DNA of 64,000 nt, taken from the NCBI GenBank assembly GCA_016193585.1, contig JACPRW010000006.1, positions 64,293-128,292 of the forward strand, read 5' to 3'. Under the pieces are notes generated by a model. It made no database searches. It saw only the letters and a list, made by a program, of their open reading frames with translations, and was not told where the DNA came from. Position 1 is the first letter of the stretch, and every line of letters begins with the position of its first letter. This document shows positions 54,546 to 61,557 of this stretch, piece after piece. The position numbers and the translations under genes are program-made. This stretch comes from Candidatus Aenigmatarchaeota archaeon. GTDB taxonomy: Archaea; Aenigmatarchaeota; Aenigmatarchaeia; GW2011-AR5.

Positions 54546-55082
54546 TTAATCCACAGGACTGATAATATCTTTTATATCTACCCACATAGTTTTCGCATTC
54601 TCCAGCATTTCAGGTGTTATTCCCTTCTGATAAAAATATAGAGCTTCTAAAGATTCACGTATGCTAATAGCTTCTTCCAATAGTTCTTTGAACTTTTTGT
54701 CATCGATTTTGAATGGTTTTGTATCTTTTCCTATCAAATAAACTTCATTTAAATGTATCAGACTGAGTCTATGTGCAAAGTTATTCCTTGCCTCTAACAT
54801 CTTATTTAGTCTCTTTACAAGATTTTCTTGCGTAGATATCAGTTCATCAGGCAATTTAAGCTTCCCGAACATTTTAACCTTTGTAGAAAAAGTAAAATTT
54901 TCCCAGAGTAACATGTCGGAAAATAAATCGTGGTGCTCTTGTTTAATGAGATTATAAACAATCACTCCATCAAGGATATTTTCTATTTCTGTGTTTGCGT
55001 CTATTATTTCGCCTCGCATTCTAATAAGCTTTTGTCCGAGTTCAATCATTTTAGCCTTTTCTTGAGGAGTAACTTCTCTCAT
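54546..55082 (-). CDS. HEPN-like helical protein with RNNFAH motif
   Basis: 178 aa, all helical: ...NAMIE-style core NTEIENILDGVIVYNLIKQEHHDLFSDMLLWENFTFSTKVKMFGKLK, then KRLNKMLEARNNFAHRLSLIHL. RNNFAH fits the RxxxxH active-site rule of HEPN RNases. No MNT partner gene is adjacent, so any antitoxin is missing or not needed. AT-rich relative to both flanking genes, likely acquired. Nuclease activity is inference. Confidence 0.7.
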   Translation of the reverse strand: MREVTPQEKAKMIELGQKLIRMRGEIIDANTEIENILDGVIVYNLIKQEHHDLFSDMLLWENFTFSTKVKMFGKLKLPDELISTQENLVKRLNKMLEARNNFAHRLSLIHLNEVYLIGKDTKPFKIDDKKFKELLEEAISIRESLEALYFYQKGITPEMLENAKTMWVDIKDIISPVD

Positions 55083-55158
55083 AAACCTTAGAATCGTCTC
55101 AATTCTTTAATAGCTTATATTGGCTAATTTCAATATCAATTCAAGGTAGAAAAAATTC

Positions 55159-55500
55159 TTACGCCCCTTCCCGCGCCACGCGCGCGGTGGACGGCGTCAC
55201 GATGACCCAGTCCTCGCCGACACCGGCGATGTCGCCATCGAGCGTCGCGCAGGCGGTCTTCATCTTCGAGATAGCGTGCTTGAGCTCGTCAAGATTCTGG
55301 TCTTTCAGTTCCCTGATCTTCACCACGACAATGTTGCCCTGGCGGACGGCGCGCATGACCTTGTCGACGTCAGCGAGGCTTTCAAGCTTCTCGATCATGA
55401 TGCTGATTTTCTTCTGCTCTTCCTCTTCGAGCGGGAGCTCGGTGTACGCATCAGCATCGTCCACGACCTTTTCTTCCTTTTTCAGAAACGGCAATCTCAC
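55159..55500 (-). CDS. sepF: SepF, archaeal FtsZ membrane anchor
   Basis: 113 aa. N-terminal short amphipathic start (MRLPFLKKEEKV), acidic linker (LPLEEEEQKK), then the SepF core: IMIEKLESLADVDKVMRAVRQGNIVVVKIRELKDQNLDELKHAISKMKTACATLDGDIAGVGEDWVIVTPSTARV. In archaea SepF links FtsZ to the membrane at the division site. ftsZ itself is not in the window. Confidence 0.92.
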   Translation of the reverse strand: MRLPFLKKEEKVVDDADAYTELPLEEEEQKKISIMIEKLESLADVDKVMRAVRQGNIVVVKIRELKDQNLDELKHAISKMKTACATLDGDIAGVGEDWVIVTPSTARVAREGA

Positions 55501-55587
55501 ATGAACACCTGTTGCCTACTATCACTTTCGAAATATAAAAAGCTATAGGGGAAAAAATGGAGAAAGCTTAAATAGCACCGCAACATA

Positions 55588-55758
55588 ATGCTCTGTAACC
55601 GTATTTTCCTCATGCGTGAGACAATGCCCCCGCCGCTTACCAGACAGACCAGCAAATCGGCTGGCAGACTAAAATGCGTCATCTGCGGCAGCGACCTTGC
55701 ACAGGCAAGCGCCGGCATCGTCTGCAACCCCTGCAGGGATGCTTTCAGGCGGCGTTAG
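55588..55758 (+). CDS. 56-aa zinc-ribbon miniprotein
   Basis: Below the track cut-off. MLCNRIFLMRETMPPPLTRQTSKSAGRLKCVICGSDLAQASAGIVCNPCRDAFRRR. The CVICG...CNPC ribbon takes the C-terminal half. A TATA-like CTTAAATAGC lies ~15-25 nt upstream; ATG 55612 is an alternative start. It overlaps the stop of the convergent MFS gene by 4 bp. Confidence 0.65.
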   Translation: MLCNRIFLMRETMPPPLTRQTSKSAGRLKCVICGSDLAQASAGIVCNPCRDAFRRR

Positions 55759-57398
55759 CCTGGTCCTCCGAAACCGTCCATTGACTGGCGTGTTTTCCGC
55801 TTTACTTGTTCCTCGAAATGCTCGATATCCCTCATCATCCGTTCCTTCAGTTTCTTGAGCTCGTACGGGTAGCGGAACGTATACGCCACGCTGTGCACCA
55901 GCCCCTTAGCAGGCTCGATGCCGATGGCGTGCCAGAATACATACCGTATCGGAACAACGTCTTCTTTCGGCTTGACCTCCCCGAGCTTCGTTATGAACGT
56001 CAGCGACAGAAGCCGCAGCACAAGCGATATAAGGAAGACAATCTGCAGGCCGTAGAGCCATGCGATGCTCGAGCTCTTGAAGGTCTCGGCGAGCACACCG
56101 CCGGCAAGCGTGCCGAGCACGATTGCCAAGCCCTTGAAGAACGCATGGTTTGCAACGTAGGTCGGCCGCTTTTCTGTTGGCGTCACCGCAAGGATGTAGT
56201 TGAAGCCGGCGAGCTCGAATCCCGCCCATGCAAAAGCTGAGAATCCCTCGACAAGCAGCACCTCGCCTGGCGAGCGGATGAACAGGTAGAAGAACGGTAT
56301 GAGGCATACCATGACGCCGGTGAGCATGATGATTTTTCGCTCTCCGAAGCGGTCCGCGAGCTTTCCCCAGTGGGGCTGCGCGCCGATGCCGGCCAGCGCG
56401 CCGAATGCCACGATAACCGCGTACCAGAGGTAGCTCAGCTTGAGGTCAACAAGCATGTACACGGCGAAGAACGGCGCTGCGACATACGTCGCAAAGCTCA
56501 TCCCGCTGAGGAACAGCGTGAACATGACAAGATTCTTGTTGAGCTTGAGCGAATTGAGCGTTTCCCTCGGCAACAGGGAAAACGCGTGGCGGTAATGGTA
56601 GCCAGTACGAAGCGGCAGCTCATAAATCCTCAGAAAGAACGCCACGGAAAGGAGGCCGAGCACAATGGAAAGCGCGAAAATAGCCTGAAAGCCTGTGGTC
56701 GTGATGAGCCATCCTACTGCGAGTATGGTGGCGAGCGACGCCAGGCCCATTATCATGTTGCGCCTGCCGAAATACCGTCCGCGCATTTCGTCAGGAACGA
56801 TGTCGCCGATGAGACTTGTCCATGCCGGCGTCCTCAGTGAGTTGAAGAAGCTGTAGATGGCGTAGCACACGATGAGCGCCACGACGCTTGTTCCGCCGAG
56901 GAACGGCAGCAGCACGACGGGAACCCATGCAAGCCGCGAAATGATAGTCGAGAACGCCCATATATGCTTCCGGCTCATCCGCCGTGTCAGAAGCGCTCCA
57001 GGAACCTGGGACAGTGTCGCAGCAAGATGGAACGCAGCATTGAGCACACCCACTTCTGCATTCGACGCGTTGAGTGCTACTGCGTACGGCGTGACGTATG
57101 CAGTGGCGATGGTACTGGATGCGGAATTGAACGCGCCTTCAATTGTGGAATAGTGGAGGCTTTTATTCACCAGTTCCGGCTTCATTTTCCTGCGCTCTTC
57201 GAGATACCCGCGGACAAGGACTTCGTGGCCCGGGTCCTTTTCCTTCCGTGCTGCGCCATCGCCAGCGGCTTTGACCGGAGGCTGCCCAGGTTCCTTACGG
57301 CTTGTTTTCTCGATGACCTTTGGCTCCTTCCTTTCCGTGGGCGCGGTGTACCCCTTCGTGAACAGCTCGCGCGCTTCCCTGCTCGCCTTTTTCGGCAT
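55755..57398 (-). CDS. MFS transporter with long cytosolic N-terminus
   Basis: 547 aa from MPKKASREARELFTKGYTAPTERKEPKV... (57398); the track ORF extends 73 codons further upstream into an unlikely region. A ~95-residue charged N-terminal tail precedes ~12 TM helices. Signatures: PDEMRGRYFGRRNMIMG (loop 4-5 type) and AQPHWGKLADRFGERKIIML (second-half G...DR.G.R). C-terminal tail ~60 residues, basic and helical. Substrate unknown. Confidence 0.88.
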   Translation of the reverse strand: MPKKASREARELFTKGYTAPTERKEPKVIEKTSRKEPGQPPVKAAGDGAARKEKDPGHEVLVRGYLEERRKMKPELVNKSLHYSTIEGAFNSASSTIATAYVTPYAVALNASNAEVGVLNAAFHLAATLSQVPGALLTRRMSRKHIWAFSTIISRLAWVPVVLLPFLGGTSVVALIVCYAIYSFFNSLRTPAWTSLIGDIVPDEMRGRYFGRRNMIMGLASLATILAVGWLITTTGFQAIFALSIVLGLLSVAFFLRIYELPLRTGYHYRHAFSLLPRETLNSLKLNKNLVMFTLFLSGMSFATYVAAPFFAVYMLVDLKLSYLWYAVIVAFGALAGIGAQPHWGKLADRFGERKIIMLTGVMVCLIPFFYLFIRSPGEVLLVEGFSAFAWAGFELAGFNYILAVTPTEKRPTYVANHAFFKGLAIVLGTLAGGVLAETFKSSSIAWLYGLQIVFLISLVLRLLSLTFITKLGEVKPKEDVVPIRYVFWHAIGIEPAKGLVHSVAYTFRYPYELKKLKERMMRDIEHFEEQVKRKTRQSMDGFGGPG

Positions 57399-57492
57399 AT
57401 GACTTGTTTTACCGCGCCAAACATAATAAAGGCATTCGGCTTGCGGGTTTCCTGAGTCTGCTATTTTTATACTTTCCGCGGAACCTTCTCGC

Positions 57493-58128
57493 ATGCCCAA
57501 GGCACTTATCGAGCAGCTGAACACCATGCGGGCGTTCCCGAAAACAGATGCAGCGGATGCCATCCGTGCTGTGGAGTTCGAGCTGGTGCATGAATTATCG
57601 CCGTTCGCCAGAGCCAACAGCAGGGAACAAACATTCGCGGAGCTTCACTATGCCGCGCGACGATGGGAGCCATTCGCATGGACCGAGTACCGCTTGTATT
57701 TTCCCGGACCGAAACTATGGGTCAAGCCGCGGCCGCTTCTTCATGCCCTGCCAGACGAAGACTATCGCCGCATGGAAGAACTGGAACCGGGCTACGAGTT
57801 TGCTTCATTCGCCATCCAGCGGAACGGCGGCGTCGAAATGCTCGTTCCCCTGCTCTACGATACCGCACGCGCGACACTTAAGGAACTTGGGATTGCTGAA
57901 GTGCGCGGCGACGCGTGCGTGCCAGCGCACATGAAACACAGGACCACGTACCGAAACAGCGGCGAGTACGAAACAGCGCGCCGCGGACGGATGCACCCTT
58001 CGCTGGGCGAAACAACGGTGCGCGACAGCCTGCTCGCCTCATACGAAGCCGCAGGAGGGAGACTGCCGCCTGGGAACCTGCTCGCCGTGCTCACGGACTA
58101 TTCGCGCATCATTGGGCGGAACCTCTAG
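57493..58128 (+). CDS. Hypothetical protein, 211 aa
   Basis: MPKALIEQLNTMRAFPKTDAADAIRAVEFELVHELSPFARANSREQTFAELHYAARRWEPFAWTEYRLYFPGPKLWVKPRPLLHALPDEDYRRMEELEPGYEFASFAIQRNGGVEMLVPLLYD... Mixed alpha/beta and soluble, with no motif I recognise. It is divergent from the MFS gene. Its last 20 bp overlap the convergent phosphoribosyltransferase gene. Confidence 0.7.
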   Translation: MPKALIEQLNTMRAFPKTDAADAIRAVEFELVHELSPFARANSREQTFAELHYAARRWEPFAWTEYRLYFPGPKLWVKPRPLLHALPDEDYRRMEELEPGYEFASFAIQRNGGVEMLVPLLYDTARATLKELGIAEVRGDACVPAHMKHRTTYRNSGEYETARRGRMHPSLGETTVRDSLLASYEAAGGRLPPGNLLAVLTDYSRIIGRNL

Positions 58129-58747
58129 CCCGTGATTTTTCCAGTATATTGATAACCTCCCTATCCGCCACGTCGCCGAATTCTTCGTAGTAGCTGCCAA
58201 CGGCGAAGCGGAGGTCGTGCGCGACGTGCAAACAAACGAGTTCGTCGCACGCGCTCGTGACGAGCTCGTGCGCATCAGCTGCCGCCACCGGCACGGCGAC
58301 GATGATTTTTTCCGGCTTGCGCAGCTGCACGGAAGCAATCGCCGCGAGCATGGTGCAGCCTGTCGCGAGTCCGTCGTCGACGATGACGACCTCCCTGCCC
58401 TTGAGCCGCGGGAATTTTCTTCCGTACAGGTTCTCCCGCCGCTCTATTTCCTTGCGGACACCGGCTTCTATGCGGCGCAACTCCCCGCCGCCGACACCGA
58501 GATGGCTTTTCGCTGCTTCGTCGTAGAGCGGCTTCCCCTCGCGTGTCATGGCGCCGAACGCGGCTTCCGGCGACGACGGCAGCGCTATCTTGCGCACAAT
58601 GAGTACGCCGAGCATGCAGCGCAGCTTCTCCGCAACCGGTTTTGCGACAACAACGCCGCCGCGCGGTATGCCGAGGACAACAGCATTCCGCGCGACGATG
58701 TTCCGGGCAAGCAGCCCCCCTGCTTCGATGCGATTCCTGAATCTCAT
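58109..58747 (-). CDS. Phosphoribosyltransferase (PRTase-fold)
   Basis: 212 aa. The PRPP-binding signature VVIVDDGLATGCTMLAAI is clear, and an early GIPRGGVVVAKPVAEKL loop matches the PPi loop of type I PRTases. This subgroup, ~200 aa with 'R.GG..LA..L...VVLGIPRGGV', is often annotated as a putative PRTase of unknown base specificity. Located 4 bp downstream of RNase HIII, so co-transcribed with it. Confidence 0.85.
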   Translation of the reverse strand: MRFRNRIEAGGLLARNIVARNAVVLGIPRGGVVVAKPVAEKLRCMLGVLIVRKIALPSSPEAAFGAMTREGKPLYDEAAKSHLGVGGGELRRIEAGVRKEIERRENLYGRKFPRLKGREVVIVDDGLATGCTMLAAIASVQLRKPEKIIVAVPVAAADAHELVTSACDELVCLHVAHDLRFAVGSYYEEFGDVADREVINILEKSRARGSAQ

Positions 58748-58751
58748 GCAC

Positions 58752-59387
58752 CTATTTTGCAGCCTGAGCTAAAATTCTCTTCGTTATCTTGAAGTGGAGC
58801 TTTGCGACAAAGCCCAGTGACTCAGTGCCGTGCGTCTGCACCATCTGCCGTGCCGCGTCCTCGACGTGGGTGGCACCCTTCGGCAGCACCATGCCGACTT
58901 CCCTGCCGAGCATCCGGAGCGTTGCCAGGAATTCCTGGCGGGCGAGGATAGATGCCGCGGCAACCGCGGTATCCTGCTCGGCATGTATCCTTTGCAGCAG
59001 CTGTACTTTTTTTCCTTTCTCGAAAAGCGCGTCCTTCACCAGTTTCTCGTCGCCGAACTTGTCGGTGATGACAACATCGCACTCCACATGGTCGAGCACG
59101 TTTTCTATGGCGCGCGAATGGCCCCATGCAAGAAGGCGGTTGAGCGACTTGAATTTCGCGTACAGCATGTTGTACTTTTCGGGCGATATCCGCACGATGT
59201 CGTGCATGCAGAGCTTCCTGATTTTTGCAGCGAGTCCCTTGACTGCGGCATCAGAAAGCATCTTCGAGTCCTTGACGCCGAGCGCCTTCAGTCTCGATTC
59301 CGTCTGGTCGTCGACGTAGACCGCTGCAACGACGAGATAGCCGAAGTAGTCCCCCTTCCCCGCCTCATCGACGCCGATGTGGGGCAT
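58752..59387 (-). CDS. rnhC: Ribonuclease HIII-type enzyme
   Basis: 211 aa: MPHIGVDEAGKGDYFGYLVVAAVYVDDQ. The GxDEAGKGDYFG block, with the extended GDxFG, is the HIII signature rather than HII (DEAGRG..GP). Further acidic residues lie in CDVVITDKFGDEK and the SILAR.EF block (HAEQDTAVAAASILARQEFL). The N-terminal TBP-like substrate domain of bacterial HIII is absent. It should cleave RNA in RNA-DNA hybrids. Archaea usually have HII, so this is noteworthy. Confidence 0.88.
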   Translation of the reverse strand: MPHIGVDEAGKGDYFGYLVVAAVYVDDQTESRLKALGVKDSKMLSDAAVKGLAAKIRKLCMHDIVRISPEKYNMLYAKFKSLNRLLAWGHSRAIENVLDHVECDVVITDKFGDEKLVKDALFEKGKKVQLLQRIHAEQDTAVAAASILARQEFLATLRMLGREVGMVLPKGATHVEDAARQMVQTHGTESLGFVAKLHFKITKRILAQAAK

Positions 59388-59437
59388 AGTAATTTATAGT
59401 GCCGGAACGAATATTTAATGGAGTGGCAGGGAAAACC

Positions 59438-59764
59438 ATGGTTTTCGGCAAAATCACCGGCTATGTGCAATTTCTCCTCAGCCCGCGGAGAAAAATCTAC
59501 GGCCTGCGGAAAAGATACGACTGGATCCGCGAGCGCGCGGACAGGCAGCACAACAGGGAACGGCGCCTCGCTGCTCTCAAGCTTCTCGACCAGATTGAGC
59601 CGACGCTCGTGCTGCTCGAGGAGCAGCAGATATCGGGGTACGAGCGCAACCGGATGATTATATACGTGAAATCAGGCGTCGAGCAGGCGAAGGAGCTCAT
59701 GAAGAGCGGCTACAAACCGCCCTATGCACAGCCTCCCGTGCAGCCGCAGCAGCGCAGAAGATGA
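59438..59764 (+). CDS. Small basic helical protein
   Basis: 108 aa from MVFGKITGYVQFLLSPRRKIYGLRKRYDWIRERADRQHNRERRLAALKLLDQIEPTLVLLEEQQISGYERNRMIIYVKSGVEQAKELMKSGYKPPYAQPPVQPQQRRR. A long amphipathic helix and a Pro/Gln/Arg tail. No family recognised. Divergent from rnhC with ~50 bp between starts. The 59765-59902 stretch has only T-rich sequence that may terminate transcription. Confidence 0.65.
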   Translation: MVFGKITGYVQFLLSPRRKIYGLRKRYDWIRERADRQHNRERRLAALKLLDQIEPTLVLLEEQQISGYERNRMIIYVKSGVEQAKELMKSGYKPPYAQPPVQPQQRRR

Positions 59765-59902
59765 GATGGAGCGCGTCGCAGTCCGGCGTTTTTGATTTTT
59801 TTGCAAAATACTTTTTCTCACTCATTCAGAAAAAATCTTTAAATGCAGCCTGTCGCTAATAATAGCAGGTTCCTTCCAGAACCGAGTACATCACATATAT
59901 TC

Positions 59903-60046
59903 ATGGTGTGTTCTGACATGATGAAACTGTCTATTTCCCGGTGCGCCGAATGCAGCAAGACGAGGCTCGTCGACCGGATCAAGGAACGCTGGGTCTGCTT
60001 CGCATGCAAGCAGAAGATAAGCCCCAGATCAAAAGTCGCCGCCTGA
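59903..60046 (+). CDS. Zinc-ribbon miniprotein (47 aa)
   Basis: MVCSDMMKLSISRCAECSKTRLVDRIKERWVCFACKQKISPRSKVAA. CAEC...CFAC ribbon. ATG 59918 or 59921 (MMKLS...) are alternative starts. A TATA-like CTTTAAATG at ~59835 would put transcription start near 59862. Fifth or sixth tiny zinc-ribbon protein of the window. Confidence 0.65.
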   Translation: MVCSDMMKLSISRCAECSKTRLVDRIKERWVCFACKQKISPRSKVAA

Positions 60047-60048
60047 TC

Positions 60049-60123
60049 AATTACGAATATTGTGCTGATTGCTTTTCAATCGCACAAATTGTCAGGTTTT
60101 GAGAATCTGACAATACCGTAATT
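60049..60123. other. Small three-way-junction inverted-repeat structure
   Basis: AATTACG (60049-60055) pairs with CGTAATT (60117-60123) and encloses two adjacent hairpins: TTGTGC.GATTG/CAATC.GCACAA (60060-60087) and ATTGTCAG/CTGACAAT (60088-60114). No T tract follows, so it is not a simple terminator. It is the same architecture as the branched elements, in miniature. The rest of the gap to 60207 has no gene. Confidence 0.7.
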
Positions 60124-60207
60124 CTCTCCACGGTTTACGAATCCCGTAAATCCCATTAATTTCCCACTGTTTTAAGAATATTTCCGCATAGTACATCTTG
60201 CATTTCT

Positions 60208-61557
60208 ATGCGGTCAGTGGTAAAATACAACAGCGGATCAATGACGACGCTGCCCAGGCTTGAAAAGATAGGGACGTACCTGAGCGAGCACCGGGGACGC
60301 AAAGGAAGAGACGGGATTGCTGCGGTCGCTGTTGCTTTCGGCGATACAACGGATGACGTAGCGCATTCGCTCTACCTGCGCAAAGCTGCCAACGGCCCCA
60401 ACTCCTTCAGAGCCGACCCTGAGTATTTGTTCCGCCGCTACGGGAATCTTGTGAGCGATTTGCATGACGAGCATCTGAACAAATTCATGGATGCAATCTA
60501 TCGTTCCTGTTCCCCGTACTTCAGTGGTGAGGCTGACCATCTGCAGCAATGGCTGCTCGCTCTGCCTGACAGGGCAGCAGCTTACGTTCTCCACGCGTAT
60601 CTTCGCCAGGCTGGCATCCAATCCACGCTTGCTGACGTTACTGACACCCTGTTTCCGGTAATCCTGCCGAAAAGGGGAACGGCAGACGAGGTCGACCTCG
60701 AAGAGTCGCGCAAAATTGCAGCAGCGTATGCATTGCATCTAAAAAACGGCATTCTCGTCGTCCCCGGCGGCGTTGGCGTATACGGCAGGGAGGTGCGGAC
60801 GCTCGGCAGGGGAGGCGGCGATACCACCGCTGCTACCCTTGGCTATACGCTTGGCGCAGAAGACGTGACATTTGTATCGCGGAGTCCGCTGACAGCGGCG
60901 CCCCGGAGGTTCGTCGACGACGCACCGCCTGTTGATGAAATAGATCTGAAAGAAGCAGAGGTCGCCGGAGCATTTGGAGCAGGGCTGCAAACCGACAGGG
61001 CTGTCGAGCCGCTGGGAGCCTTCTTCGCTGCTAATCCCCACGGACGCGTGCGCATAACCGATGATGACATGAACCACGCGACCCGCATCAATCCTGATGC
61101 CACCCCGGTGACGGTAAGGTTTATCGTATCAACGGATATCGAGCGGTACGGCATGCGGGGCAATGTGGGAGCCGTTTTCGCCAGGCTGTGCGACACCCCT
61201 GCCGACTGGTTCGACCTCGGCGGAAGGAGCAGGTACCAGAACATCGGCGTCTCGCTGAGGGGGCGCGAGCTTGTCCGCGATGTGCTCGAAGCGGCTGTTC
61301 GCGCGGGCGAAATCATGGTGGCATACTCAGGCAACGAGGACGCGTATATTGCCGCAGCCGGATCGGGCATGCTGGGAGGAATGGACATCGAACGAAGGGC
61401 CAAAGCGGCATTAACTGATGTCGATATCTTCAAAACGCCCGATGCGAGCAGCATAGGCCGCAAGTCCGGGGTCATAGAAGTTGTCGTTGACAAGGCCGAT
61501 GAGCCGAAGGTCGTGCAGGCGTGGTACCGTGAGCTTATTGAAAAACCGGCAGCTTAG
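60208..61557 (+). CDS. Aspartokinase-like protein with altered N-terminal motif
   Basis: 449 aa. The amino-acid-kinase core is visible in LVVPGGVGVYGREVRTLGRGGGDTTAATLGYTLGAEDVTFVSRSPL, equal to the aspartokinase LGRGGSDTTA block, followed by IDLKEAEVAGAFGAGLQ (compare SY-EA-ELA-GAK). A C-terminal ACT-like region (PVTVRFIVSTDI..., NIGVSLRGRELVRDVLEAAVRAGEIMVAYSGNEDAYIAAAGSGMLGG) follows. The N-terminal KFGGTS motif reads VVKYNSGSM: Lys kept, Gly-Gly lost. No lysine or threonine pathway genes lie nearby. Activity on aspartate is uncertain. It converges on rad50 with a 4-bp overlap. Confidence 0.75.
   Translation: MRSVVKYNSGSMTTLPRLEKIGTYLSEHRGRKGRDGIAAVAVAFGDTTDDVAHSLYLRKAANGPNSFRADPEYLFRRYGNLVSDLHDEHLNKFMDAIYRSCSPYFSGEADHLQQWLLALPDRAAAYVLHAYLRQAGIQSTLADVTDTLFPVILPKRGTADEVDLEESRKIAAAYALHLKNGILVVPGGVGVYGREVRTLGRGGGDTTAATLGYTLGAEDVTFVSRSPLTAAPRRFVDDAPPVDEIDLKEAEVAGAFGAGLQTDRAVEPLGAFFAANPHGRVRITDDDMNHATRINPDATPVTVRFIVSTDIERYGMRGNVGAVFARLCDTPADWFDLGGRSRYQNIGVSLRGRELVRDVLEAAVRAGEIMVAYSGNEDAYIAAAGSGMLGGMDIERRAKAALTDVDIFKTPDASSIGRKSGVIEVVVDKADEPKVVQAWYRELIEKPAA

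Noticed and set aside
60049-60123. Rho-independent-style terminator
   Set aside because: Structure is a three-way junction and lacks a following T tract; archaeal termination normally relies on T-rich runs, as at 59790-59815.
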